NCBI RefSeq assembly: GCF_027172205.1
Contig: NC_070614.1
Coordinates: 42,647,001 to 42,711,000 of the forward strand
DNA length: 64,000 bases
Origin: Podarcis raffonei
Lineage: Eukaryota; Chordata; Lepidosauria; Squamata; Lacertidae
Reading direction: 5' to 3'
Below, one piece after another: positions 47,201-59,400 of the stretch (positions are counted from its first letter, which is position 1; each line of letters begins with the position of its first letter). A model generated the notes under the pieces. That model made no database searches. It was not told where the DNA came from and saw nothing but the letters and a program-made list of their open reading frames with translations. The translations under genes and the position numbers were made by a program.

Positions 47201-50200
47201 TCTTATTAGCTCATAAATAGGGCAGTAGAAAAAGAAGTGTATGAAGTCCTCTACTTCATTCATTGTGCATGGACATAGATGCTGAGTAATGGGGGTCTTA
47301 AAGTAAATCCCCTGCAAGAAGGCCGTGGGTATAGAATGGAAACGGGCCATGGTAAACGCTCTTCTCAAATTGGGCTCCGTCAGGTCTATCAAGTAGTTGG
47401 CAAGTGATCTTGCCACTTTCACTTTAGGGAGCCACTTGGAGAGGCGAGCTGTGGCGGACTGTGCCCGGTCCATGGCCTCGTCTCTTGTAAGAATCCAGGC
47501 CCGGATATTATGATGGTCCCAAGATGACAGCGTGTCAAGATCTGGGAGGGAGTAGCGTGCCGTGATAATCTCCATGGCCTTGGACCATTTGTTGTTATAA
47601 GCACAAGTTAAAAAGGCTTGCCTGGCTAGTAGGGAGCCTGGGGCTTTGATTAATTTACAATAAAAACTAATTATTCTAATGTGGGCTCTCGCAACAATAG
47701 AGGGGAGGCCCAGTTCTGTTCTTAACTGTGTAGCAACCGAGCCCTTGGGGAGGCCCAGTAACTTTCGTGCAAAAGAGTTTTGTAGAATCTCGAGCTGTTG
47801 TAGTGTTTTTAAATTCCACCCCCAGATTTCAACCCCATACAGTAACATCGGGAGGACTTTGCTGATAAAAGCTTTTCTGATTGGAGGAACCAACTGGCCG
47901 CCTTTTGCATAGAAGAATTTCTCCAAGGCTTTGATGGTTCTACGGGCAGCCAGGATGGTCATATTTAGGTGAGCTGACCAACTAAGCCCATGCTGAAAAG
48001 TGATGCCCAAATACTTGAATGCTGAACAATATTCAATAGAGTGGCCCTCAAAATTCCAGAATAGCTTCCGAGTTTTCGTGCCAAAAGTAAGAATTTTGGT
48101 TTTGGCGAAATTGATTTTGAGGGAGTTGGTATCACAATATGTCATGAGCCCTCTGAGCATGTTGTTTAAGCCCTGCTTGGTTAAAGACAGTATCACCATG
48201 TCGTCCGCATAGCTAATGTTAGAAAAAGCAAAAGGTCACTTAAAACTTAAAACATCAAGGAATATTGTCTACATCTGCAGCACTATCACCATCCAGCCGT
48301 GGGAGTCTTTCCCAGAACATGACTTTGAGAGCAGCAGCAGCAGCAGCAGCAGGAAAGAGAGGAGTTCAGGAACACTTTTATGCATTGTGATTTGCTGTTT
48401 TTAATTGATTATAGATTAGCAATTCTGATGCTGTTGCTGCTTGTGATATTGGCAAAGCTAATGAGAATACAGTGGTACCTCGGGTTACATACGGTTCAGG
48501 TTACAGACTCCGCTAACCCAGAAATAGAACCTCAGGTTAAGAACTTTGCTTCAGGATGAGAACAGAAATCGCACGACGGCAGCAGGAGGCACCATTAGCT
48601 AAAGTGGTGCTTCAGGTTAAGAACAGTTTCAGGTTAAGAACGGACCTCCAGAACGAATTAAGTACTTTACCCGAGGTACCACTGTAGAAGGAGATACTAA
48701 ACCAGTAAGGCACCTTGGGAAGAGCTTTGGCTCAGTGGTATGGTACCCACTTGAGGATGAAGGTGGGGCGGGGGCAGCGGGCTGCCCCAGGTGCCATCCG
48801 GGGGGTGCCATCCGTGCCGCCCCCGGGAACGTGCACCGCTCGCCACACACCCCTGGGATGCGCGCTGTGCGCCACCCCCCGCAAAGCACATTGCACACAC
48901 ACTGCAACATGCACTACGCCTCCGCGACCCGCAACAGCCACGCCCCTGCCTGTTCGCCACTCCTGGTGCCAGAGCATGTTGCTCTGAGACTGATGGTACA
49001 TGCTTTGAAGGCAAAAGATCCCAGGTTCAATCCCAGGCAACTCCAAGTAGGGCCGGGAAGGGCTTTTGCCTGGTACCCTGCGGAAGTATTGCCAGTTAGT
49101 GTAGACAATACTGATTGGCATGGACCGTAAGTCTGTACTCGGCAGAAGGTGACTTTCTTTGTAATGCAAGACACTCTAAATAAACCTTTGAAACCCTAGC
49201 CCCATCTTGGTTATTTCTTTTCTTTTGCTTAAAAAAAATGTATTTCAAGCCCACTCTACACTTCGAAATCCTAGCGTGAAGTGCAACACATAATCAGACC
49301 TACATGAAATAGCTGAATAAAACATTAAAAAACCAACAACAGAAGTCAAACAGATCCAATATGTCAAGCATGCCCTTCTCTACCAAAGAACAGATTAATT
49401 TATAGCTAATCAAAGATTTGATCAGATAAATGGTGCCATTCACCATTCCCCTTCCCCTCATTGAATGGTTGAATTAAATACTGGACAAAATTTCAGAGCA
49501 GCACCAAGTTATGAAACTCCTTCCCCAAAAAGTGCACAGGTCCACAGGTGAAGGGATGGTAAGAAATTCTTTAACAAACTACGGAGAGATTTGCAGCAGA
49601 GGGGGGGAGGAAACAAAGGCTAGATTTATTGTAAAGTTTTTCTCCGAGAATAAGTTTATGTTAAACTCATGGAAGCTTGAGAAACTCGCCCATTTGTTCC
49701 CCACCAAAATATATGGAAGTATCTTCAGGACATTACCTGCCACGGTTGTGGATTTGGAAGCTCCCATCTTACTTCCTTTGTCATTCCCCTGAGCTTGAAT
49801 TGGGATGACTGTCTGATGTGCAAAGCATGTGCCACCACATAGACTGCATTGTAGATGGTGTAGCTATGAGCTGTCATTCTCATTTCAAAAACAGACACAG
49901 GAAGTGCCTCCATCTCCTCTCCCCCAGTGCAGATTTGCCCACCTATATTATCTGTCACAGAACTGGGGAATGAACAGTTAAATGACTCTTCCCAGAAGTC
50001 CTTGATAAAACCATCTTCTTTTTCTGTGCTTGGGTTCTTGATCTGAAGGAATTTCTGGAAAGCTAACAGATCCACTGAGTGAATTCCAAGGGACAGAGAA
50101 CCATGAAGGAAACTTATGTCCCAATTTATTTGGAATGGAAATGATGTGATATCCATCTGGGCTGTCATGAACCAGACTTTACCCTTGGTCCTCATTGGTA

Positions 50201-52657
50201 TATGCTCAAATTTTACAATCTGGGGCACCATTTTCAATACCATCATCGTCTGAATTTCTCCATGTACAACCACAACATTCGTAGTGCTTCCCATAATAAC
50301 ACTGACACAGTGAAAGCCCTCCCCCACCATGTCAGTGATTCCACTGGAAGATGTTAGCTTTGGGAATGTTTCTATGAAGTCAAAGCAGATGCCACTCTGG
50401 GAAAACATTGGAAGTACATTGTCTATAAAACCTTCTGTATTTTCCCCATCTTGAGAAACCACTCCAATCCATGTCCACTGGAAATGCAGCAGTAACTGGA
50501 TAATTCCTCTATATTGATGGTCCCCATTTGGGAACATCTTTTGGAAGAAAACTCCTTGAGACTTTTTATTCATGACTGGGGAAGAGCCATATATGAGCTA
50601 AGGGTTTTTTAATATATATTTTTTAAAAAAGAGAAAAAGAAGAATGGTTTTCAATATGAAACAATTACTTGTGTGTACTTGTGTTTTCTTTCTTCTGCAC
50701 ATTTCTGGCTGGTTAAGTAGATCCTGCAGTCTGCAGGATTGAATTATCTGTTCACCTACTGGAGTCTACTTTCCCTGTGCATTTCCTGCAAGGAACACGC
50801 TGAGGAAGCAGGCCCCTGCAACTAGCAGGATTGAAACCTCAACTCACCAGATACTGAGCCTAGCATATATAATTGCTCAGTTTTATTGTGTGCTTCAATC
50901 CGCTGGTTTGTACAGCCATGAGAACACAAATCTCATTCTTCCTACCAAGACCATGCCCCAACAGCCCCAGATCACTCCTGCAGGCCAGACCAAATCTGGG
51001 ACTGTTTCTAACTAATTCAAATTTGTCCAGTTCAGGATTTGTGCTTTGGCTAAATCTGACCCCCAACCCTTGCAACTCCTTACTGATTTCTCTTTCCCTG
51101 TGTGTGCGTTTTAAGATTGGGAGGATTTGTCAATATTTCTCAATATTTCTCTTAGGTTTCTTTTTATTTATTTATTTATTTATTCATTCATTCATTCATT
51201 CATTTCTATACCGCTTTATATTTTTAATAAGAATCTCAAAGCGGTTTACAGCATATTAAATCAATAAAACAACAGCCAGGCAATGTTCCTCTGGCCTCAC
51301 GAGGAGCCTCTTCAGTAGGGCCTTGCAGGGAGTGGCCTTCACACCTCTTTCTAGGGCTGGTGAGTCCTATTTAAGTTATTTAACTGCATGAATGAGGCAT
51401 TTTTTTTAAGCTTCATGAAAATTTCTCCTAAAACACAAAACCTGTTGTATTCAAATTTTGCCTAACATGCACATCTTTGTAAAGCAATATTCACGAACAC
51501 AATGCATTTGAAGGATATTTTTACTAATGTTCATTTTTTATGCACACTTTACCTTAATCTGTGCATTTTTTGACACATTATTTGATTGGAGAACTGCTTT
51601 GCAAAATCCGGAGAAGTGGGACTTTCAAAGAATGGCTGCATTTCATGTATTCCTTCTGAAAGCATGAATTTGGTGAAATTCAGGTGTGAATGTATTCAGA
51701 TCTTACTTGTGGTATCTTGTATGTAGACAGGATGGGTGCCATGTGAAGACAGACATTAGAGTTAGGTCCCCCAATGACTGCTATTGGAATGCTCTCAGCA
51801 TCACATTTATAGTTAGGGATGACCTTGGCCCTTCTTGAGAGAAGCTCTATCGTGGCTTCATAGGTCCAGCTTGCACTGAAATGGCTGTTATAAATGTGGA
51901 AGCCCAGGGTGACGTTGGGCAAGATCTGGGGAGTTTCATTGATCTCCTTTACAGCAAATGCCAAGGCCAAGATGTGCTGGTAGAGGTGAGTCAGCACCCT
52001 GTATTGAGAGTTAGATGCTGCATCAAAGGTAATCTACTTCAGATTAGAACATTGACTACTTTTCAGTTCAGTATCCATTTCAGATACTGTACAAAAACCG
52101 GTTGTAATCTCACATCTCACAGACTTATAAAAGTAAACTGGTTCATGAATTTTTGAATTTTAATTTGTAATGTAATACATGTTTCAAGCCTGTTTTGATG
52201 CCACGTGGATGTCTGCAGGCAAGACTGGACATTTGTACAAGTGTTTGTCCTGTAAGCCAATATTTTATGCTTCGTAAATGTTTTAAAATTCTTCAATAAA
52301 ATTTGGAATAAAAGAAATGAGTGTTTGAAATGGGTAAATCAATTTTTTTAATACAACTACAGAAGACAAAATTCAATAAGGTGTTTTTATTTATTCTGAC
52401 TTCTAGTAAATCTGGATGAAACATGCACCTACTTACATATGGTCATCTGAAAATTCCTGAGATGGGTGTTTCTCAAAGGATAGGGTATCTGAAAATATGT
52501 AGATCTGAGAAATAATGCCAGCAATGATGAGGTCTCCTGACTGATAATATTTGTGAAGAATAGGGATGGGTACCCTGATGTAACATTGAGGAATATGATG
52601 AAACTTGCACATCCCATGCACCAACAATAAGAGCACTAGCAATCGAAACACTACCAT
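44249..52657 (-). CDS. Vomeronasal type-2 receptor, gene B2 (complete, 876 aa)
   Basis: Paralogue of B1. Coding exons 1-6: 52437-52657, 51707-51998, 49737-50597, 46432-46659, 45532-45658, 44249-45150; 2631 bp, canonical borders. The signal peptide starts [17 protein letters not shown]. The flytrap spans 1-534, the Cys linker 535-576 and the 7TM domain 577-876. By hand count exon 6 differs from B1 at about 25 of 300 residues and exon 3 at about 21 of 287. Here the 7TM part has changed at least as much as the binding domain, unlike the A pair. Intron 3 is enlarged to 3.1 kb by a LINE, a MITE and a SINE. Intron 1 is only 438 bp. Confidence 0.95.
45153..45188. repeat. GAAG microsatellite at the B2 exon 6 acceptor
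   Basis: Purine tract adjoining the acceptor AG at 45151-45152. On the transcribed strand it is the CTTC polypyrimidine tract. It is about half the length of the B1 counterpart. Confidence 0.85.
45784..45970. mobile_element. Interspersed repeat in B2 intron 4
   Basis: The segment starts ACCATATTTTTCGCCCTATA then GGACGCACC and has a GC-rich interior. B1 lacks it at about 11840-11870. I recognise the opening as a dispersed vertebrate repeat but cannot assign a class. Confidence 0.5.
46778..48222 (-). mobile_element. 5'-truncated LINE (R4-like?) in B2 intron 3
   Basis: The minus strand encodes the second half of a non-LTR reverse transcriptase starting at the catalytic YADD. The element ends with AATAAAGGTTTGATGATGATG, that is, a GAT-repeat tail at 46778-46790. 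B1 lacks it near 12910. The YADD (not FADD) box and the GAT tail argue against CR1; R4/Dong or L2-like clades fit better. Clade assignment needs a phylogeny. Confidence 0.8.
47051..48199 (-). CDS. Partial LINE reverse transcriptase C-terminus (about 382 aa)
   Basis: Open frame inside the LINE at 46778-48222. It begins just after the YADD catalytic box ([10 protein letters not shown]), continues with the thumb ([20 protein letters not shown]) and ends with a CCHC-like motif (CPCT...HFFFYCP) about 45 residues before the stop. It is one uninterrupted frame, indicating a young insertion. It lacks the endonuclease and most of the RT palm, so it cannot be active alone. Confidence 0.8.
   Translation of the reverse strand: MVILSLTKQGLNNMLRGLMTYCDTNSLKINFAKTKILTFGTKTRKLFWNFEGHSIEYCSAFKYLGITFQHGLSWSAHLNMTILAARRTIKALEKFFYAKGGQLVPPIRKAFISKVLPMLLYGVEIWGWNLKTLQQLEILQNSFARKLLGLPKGSVATQLRTELGLPSIVARAHIRIISFYCKLIKAPGSLLARQAFLTCAYNNKWSKAMEIITARYSLPDLDTLSSWDHHNIRAWILTRDEAMDRAQSATARLSKWLPKVKVARSLANYLIDLTEPNLRRAFTMARFHSIPTAFLQGIYFKTPITQHLCPCTMNEVEDFIHFFFYCPIYELIRTKLLLLIPPTITSKEDCLKSLLVDANPQISHGVAIFIVQALKLRATLTG
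48470..48684. mobile_element. TA-flanked MITE in B2 intron 3
   Basis: A 215 bp element with CAGTGGTACCTCGGGTTA at one end and its inverse at the other, flanked by TA on both sides. Same family as 26165 and 37326. B1 lacks the whole surrounding insert. Confidence 0.88.
48715..49190 (+). mobile_element. tRNA-derived SINE carrying a GC-rich internal insert
   Basis: The left part reads GCTCAGTGGTA (A-box-like). From about 48965 the text resumes as a squamate tRNA SINE (GATGGTACATGCTTTGAAGG, B-box-like AGGTTCAATCC, then CAGTTAGTGTAGACAATACTG). Between the two boxes lies about 200 bp of GC-rich CpG-containing sequence (48765-48960). The SINE body is clear; the origin of the insert is not. Confidence 0.65.
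51161..51372. mobile_element. LINE/SINE 3'-end repeat in B2 intron 2
   Basis: A TTTA then TTCA simple-repeat tract is followed by TTCTATACCGCTTTATATTT and AAAGCGGTTTACAGC, a common reptile LINE-tail sequence. B1 lacks it near 14700. The class is tentative. Confidence 0.55.
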
Positions 52658-53401
52658 CTTTAAAGGTACTCTTTATTTAGGCACAAGTTCACCTCTTCTG
52701 ATACTGCCATTCCCATGATCCTGAGCAGCAAAGCCTAACTTGAATTGTCACTCACACAGCTGATTCAAAGCCAGACTCATGAGTCTCTGTATGTCTATAG
52801 ACCCAACCAAATAGAGTTCATAGTTATTAATAAGATCCTCCAGTCTTAGTTTCATCATTTGCATGTGGGCAGAAGAGGACCCTAGGGCAAGATAGAAGAT
52901 GTAATTTTGAATAATTACAGGAGAGATAATCACTTGCTTTGAATCACAGATGCTGTGCAATATTTTAAAGAAAACATGTTTATCATATCTCAGCCAAAGC
53001 CTTTTCTTAAGTGGGAGAGACAGATGCTAGGCCCCTTCTTTTATTCTTTTTAGTGAGCTATTGATATTTAGAAAATTTTAGAAAACGGAAGTACTTCAAA
53101 ACAATAATAATTATAATGTACTCCCATATTATTCTGAAAGGGTGATGTCTAATCCAAGTCATACTCAGAGCATGCCCATTAAATTCAAGGGAGTTATGGA
53201 TTATATTTATGTGGATGTACTCTGAGTATGAGTAACAATGGTTATCACCCAGTGTGTTGAGAACTCCATATTTATATCACTCGTTGCAACTCAAAAAACA
53301 TCATTTGTGAATTGGAATGTATCTGTCAATCATCAATTATTTTGATGCAATTGAAATCAGTAAGATTACAGGTGTGTTGGTTGACTTGATGAGGTACTTG
53401 A
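52658..53401. other. B2-C2 intergenic interval
   Basis: Paralogue of 17245-18234 without the 213 bp repeat insertion. Upstream region of B2 and 3' flank of C2. No extra gene seen. Confidence 0.55.
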
Positions 53402-56400
53402 TTATTCTTTATTTCTTCGTATTAGTTGTCCCCTGCTGTTCAGTTCTGGCCTCAGCAAAATGATAAAGCATTTTGGGAAAAAGATGCAGCACAGTAAGCC
53501 ACCACTAGAGGCCAAGATGGAGAAGATCTCCACAGCCACCATGTGTTTCCCTTTTGTGCTCAAGTAAGTTGGGACAAAAGACAACCACACACTGCAGAAG
53601 ACCAACATGCTGAAAGTGATAAACTTGGCTTCATTAAAACTATCGGGCAACTTCCTAGCTAGGAAAGCCAAAGTTAAGCTGGCAATGGCCAGGAAACCCA
53701 TGAAGCTCAAAACAGAGTAAAACATGGTATTTGACCCTTCATTGCATTCTAGTACAATTTCTTCATTGATTGAGTGCATGTCAACATCTGGGAATGGGGG
53801 ACAGGTTGCCAACCACACAGTAATAAAAACAGTTTGAACAAGGAAGCTGGAAAGAACAATAAAGGTTGCCAGTTGTTTCCCCACCCATCTCCTCATCCTA
53901 GAGCCTGGCTTGATAGCCATGAAAGCTAGAACTACTATTGTGGTTTTGGCTAATACAGAGGAAACTGCCACTGAGAAGATTGCACCAAAAGTAGTTTGCC
54001 GTAGGAGACATGTCGCTTCATCTGGTTTGCCAATGAATAGCAAAACACAAAGAAAGGAGAGGAGGAGAGAGGACAGGAGAACATAGGTGAGGTTCCGATT
54101 ATTGGCTTTGACTATGGGAGTGTCCTGGTGCTTGAGGAATATTCCAAGAACCAAAGTTGTGATTAAAGAAAATAAAACTGCAAATGTGGTCAAAATAACC
54201 CCCAGAGGCTCATTGTATGTCAGGAAGCTTATGTATTTTGGGAGGCATCCATCCTGGTCAATGTTTGGATAATGATCTTCTGAGCATTGAAAGCAATCAT
54301 CCATGTCTGAAATTATATATGAAAAATAGATATAATATGATATTTAAGTATGGCATTCTGTTCCTGAATGAGGATAGTGAACTTGAAATATCAAATGTTA
54401 AATTTGTACTACAGTGGTACCTCTGGTTACGAATGCCTTGAGTTATGGTTTTTTGGGTTACGAACGTTTTTAACCCGGAAGTAAGTGTTCCAAGCTCTTG
54501 GAGGCCTCACCGCTGCCCAGAGCAAGCCCAGACATCCGTGGGGCCTACGGAGACTCTGTGACTGGGGCTCCAGCAGCGAGAGCTCTCTGAGGCCTCTGCG
54601 AATGCCCGGAGCCAGGCCCTGACATCAGGAGGATGCCCAGGAGGTTGCATCCCAGCCCCAAAGTTAGGTAAGAAGCACTTGCCTAACGAAGACCAAGAAC
54701 AGTGAAGCTGTTAAGAAAAGAAAGATGAGTCTGGGCCGAAAAGTCCTCTACCAACCCTTGCCCCATCCCCAGGTGTAGCACCTAGCCAGGTTTGGGATTT
54801 TTTTACGTGAGTCTGCCCTGTGCCTTTGTCTCTGCTTTGTTCCTTCGTTTGGGGGACTTCTGGGGGACTCTGCCTTCTGCCATTGTTTTGGGGATCATGT
54901 GGAGCCCAATTCAGCCACTGGTTGATTGTGTGACTTCAGAAATGGATAAAAGCCCCCATCCAAACAATGACTATCATCAGTGCATGTAAGAAAAAAATTA
55001 AATTTTAATTTTTTTCATCTACAATACTGTCTTATTTATTTTATAGCACAGTACATTGATTATTGCCTTCATTTTATGGATCAATGGTCTTGTTAGACAC
55101 TAAAATTCGTCTTAAATTGCTGTTTTAGGGGTTTTTTTATTGTCTGGAACGGATCAATCCACTTTTCCATTACTTTCAATGGGAAAGTTCACTTCAGGTT
55201 AAGAACACTTCAGGTTAAGAACGGACTTCCCGAACCAATTAAGTACTTAACCTGAGGTATCACTGTAATTATAATAGAATCATAGAATCATAGAATCATA
55301 GAGTTGGAAGAGACCCCAAGGGCCATCGAGTCCAACCCCCTGCCAAGCAGGAAACACCATCAGAGCACTCCTGACATATGGTCATCAGCATACTGATCCC
55401 ACCCAAACCACTGGACAAACTCTTCTGGCACTTCTGCTTTCTCATGGTTCCCAAGAAATCCAGAAATATAAACAAATCTCAGCCATCCTGCTAGCGGCTG
55501 AAGGTGTCACACATCGTGATTTGTGTGTTCGGGACTGGGGCTTGCACAGTCTTTTTGTTTCAACTGATCCAACCCACTAATATTCTTATCATCTATGTAT
55601 TTGTCTGATATTCTCTTCAGTCACCCAAGTTACTTCATGTGAAATATGTGGAAGACAGCCCTGGATTGTTTGACCCTTTTATTATTTCTACTTTCCCTCC
55701 TATAAAAACTACACAAGACACTCTCCGTATAAAGTTTAAAGAACAAATAACTTTGACTTAGTATTCTTGCAGTTGCAGATTATTATGTTCAATGCCGGTA
55801 GGAACTACTTAAATTGCTAATAGCTTTTACATAGGTTAAACTGTTGCAGACTGTAACAGTTTGATCTATGTAAAATAAGATAATAAGAAAATTGTCCAGT
55901 AGCACCTTAGAAACCAACTAAGTTTGTTCTGGGTATAAGATTTTGTGTGCATGCACACTTCTTCAGATAACTCTTAGGCAGACAGCAGCAGCACACAACA
56001 AATCTGTTCTAACTGTTAAGACCGTTCAGCTAACTGCCATAACTGCCACAGAGTGTATGACATCACAGAGTTCTATGGTTCTTGCCATTAACCCTTTACA
56101 TATGCTTTGTGTGTGCTAACATTTCACAATTTTTAATGTTAGAGCAATTAGTTTAAGCATTTAAAATGCTGATGGGAGCAAGCTGGATTGTAGCTGATAT
56201 ATTTGCAAAATAAATAGTAAGGTAAAGGGACCCCTGACCATTAGGTCCAGTCGTGATCGACTCTGGGGTTGCGGTGCTCATCTTGCTTTACTGGCCTTAG
56301 GAGCCGGCGTACAGCTTCCAGGTCATGTGGCCAGCATGACTAAGCTGCTTCTGGCGAACCAGAGCAGCGCACGGAAACGCCGTTTACCTTCCCGCCGGAG

Positions 56401-59400
56401 CGGTACCTATTTATCTACTTGCACTTTGATGTACTTTTGAACTGCTAGGTTGGAAGGAGCAGGCCGAGCAATGGGAGCTCACCCCGTCGCGGGGATTCAA
56501 ACCGCTGACCTTCTGATCGGCAAGTCCTAGGCTCTGTGGTTTAACCCACAGCACCACCCACATAATATCCATCTGTTAAATAGGTGGCAACTGTTAAACA
56601 GAACACATCTACATACAACATTCCTTACCTTTCTGGTTTGAAATCTTCCCTTCTGGACATGGAAAGCAATCATAGCAGCAAAATGCCTTCCCTTCTTTCT
56701 TAGCTCTTCTATAACCTGAACTGCAGTGATCATTGCATATGGAAATGGGGCATATCTGTTAATAAATGATAAAGCAGTTTTTTAAAAAATCCAAAAATAG
56801 GTTGTGGAGCTTTTATTTCATTATTATTTCTCTGCAGTGAACGAATGGCTTGATACTGTCATAAGGAAATATAATGAATTCTTGAGTGCACATTGTGTTT
56901 ATGCGGTGAACTTCCCTATAACTGGAGTCCTTTACCCACATTAAGAAAACATGAGACAAAATTTGCATTATGACAGTGTTGCTTGAATTCTGTACATTTG
57001 TCTCCAGCATTCTAACATCCACTTCAAAATCTGGAGACAATGTGACTTTTTGAACATTGAGGAAATTATTCAATAGATCCCAAAATATGCACAGTTACTA
57101 CCTGTTTAAACTGGTTGGGCCATACGATGACATCCTCATCAATGATGAAGACATTGTCCTGGTGAACCATGGGCTCAATCTTTCCAACTTTGACCCTGAG
57201 GAAGGAGTAGTTTGGAAATGTGATCCAGTTTATAATGTCAAATCCAGCAAGCAATTCGCCATTTTGATCAAAGGAAACTGTTTCCTCCACACTGTTGTTA
57301 AAAGAAATACTTCTGAGAACATGGTGGAGCTAATTTATGAGGGTGAAAAAATAGGAGGCTGTACTTAAAAGGTGCAAAGGATGCAAATACACATCAAGGT
57401 TATAATCTATCAGACATGAAGATTTTGGATTATGTTGTCCTGAAAGGATGTATGTAGGCTAATCCTGGTAAAAATGATAGTAAACGAACTAAAATGCTAG
57501 GAGATGTATTTATTTCCCACAATGCCCCTCAGATAGTGCTTGATTATGACATATGCTTGTTCCAAGTAAAGGTAAAGGACCCCTGGATGGTTAAGTCCAG
57601 TTAAAGGGGACTATGGGGTGCGACACTCATCTCGCTTCAGGCTGAGGGAGACAGGATTTGTCCACACACAGCTTTTTGGGTCATGTCGGCAGCATGACTA
57701 AACCACTTCTGGTGCATCAGGACACCGTCCTACAGCACATGGAAATGCTGTTTACCTTCCTGCCACAGCAGTACCTCTTTACATACTTGCATTGGTATGC
57801 TTTTGAACTGCTAGGCTGGCAGAAGCTGGGACCAAACAATAAAATAAAATAAAATCATCAAAGAAAGGCAAGAAGCTGGTTCTTCATAAGATGTGGCATT
57901 CTTGTTCAACCTTCTGTGTTTGCCCCCTCATTGTGTTCACTCAACTCACTCAAAGGAAATGATACTTTTCCCTAGCTCATACAGCAGGTCTTTCCTCCCT
58001 TGTTCTACCACAGAGAAATTTTGAGTTGAACTGAAAAGAGCTTTCTAAGTCTCACCTATCTCTGCTTGCCATAAAATCAGCAAATAATTGCTAGAGGTCT
58101 TGGATGGAGATGCATGCAATGGGAAGTTTTTGCATCTACAAATATGGCAGTATACCTCAATCTTTAAAATCATGAGCAGGACATTACCTGCCATGGTTGT
58201 TGGTCCAATCTTACTCCATCTGCCATTGCTCTGTGTTTGACTTGGGCTGAATGCCTTGTACTGAATGCATGTGCCACTGCATAGACTGCATTGTAGATGC
58301 TGTAGCTATTTCCTGTCATAGACATTTCAAAAACAGATGCGGGAAGGGTCTCTAGCTTCTCCTCCCCAGTGCAGACTTTCTTGTTCATCTTGTCTACAAA
58401 AGAATTGGGGTATGTACAGCTGAATGATTCCTCCCAGAAGTCCTTTATGAAACCATCATTGTTTTCTGAGTAAGGGTTCCTATGCTGAATAAATTTATGG
58501 AATCCTGACACCTCCTTTGAGTGAATTGCAAGAGATATAGCACCATGGAGGAAATTTATGTCTGAACTTCTTTGGATCGGAAATGATGTGAAATCCATCT
58601 GAGCTGTCATAATCCAGACTTTTGTTAGGATGTTCATTGATATATTTGCAAAGTGTAAAAGCTGGTGCATTGATCTCATTGCCATTATACTCTGAATTTC
58701 TCCATATACAACCACAACTTTGGCAGTGCTTTCCATAACAACTTTGATAGATTTCAAGCCCTCTTCTAGCATGTCACCAAAATCACTGGAAGAAGTTTGT
58801 TTGGGGAATTTCTCTATGAAGTCAAAGCAGATGCCCTTTTTGGAAAACAATGGGAACATGTCCTCTTTAAACTTCTCTATAGTGTCATCATCCTGAGAAA
58901 GCATCCCAATCCATGTCCATGCAAAATGCAACAGTAAGTGGAGAATCCCTTTGTATAGGTGGTTGACATTTGGGAACATTTGGTAGAAGAAAACCCCTTC
59001 AGTTTTTTTATTAATGACTGGAGCAGAACCATATATGAGCTAAATAATATTTCAAAAATGTTAAAGGGATATGAAAGAGAGTGATTTGGGTTATATTTGA
59101 AAATCACGTGATTATATTAGCTTATATCCACTCCTAATATGAATTTACAAATGTGACACAGGGTTAGAAAATATGCCTTATAAGCAGGAGGCAATACAGT
59201 AAGTTTTCTCAACATGGTGGATCACTTGTTGGAAATTTGTGATAAAGCTAAACAGGCTGATAGGCATCGGGATAAAATAGCTGAGTGCTTTTGTTCTGGC
59301 CAGCCTTTCTACTGATGTTCTGGTGCCTATTCATTGTGACAAAACCAAGTATGGTATGGAAGTCTGCAAATGTGCCTTTGCCGCGGATTGGACCCTTTCT

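Noticed and set aside
47051-48199. 382-codon frame as a possible host gene inside a V2R intron
   Set aside because: YADD box, RT thumb sequence, CCHC-like knuckle and a GAT tail identify it as LINE sequence; B1 lacks it.
48765-48990. GC-rich stretch that might be a CpG-island promoter with plus-strand ORFs
   Set aside because: It lies inside B2 intron 3 between parts of a SINE, has overlapping open frames on both strands typical of GC-rich DNA, and no conserved protein.
56540-56561. tRNA-like A and B boxes that might indicate a tRNA gene
   Set aside because: They belong to a Sauria SINE with its typical body and tail; no cloverleaf of a real tRNA gene is present.
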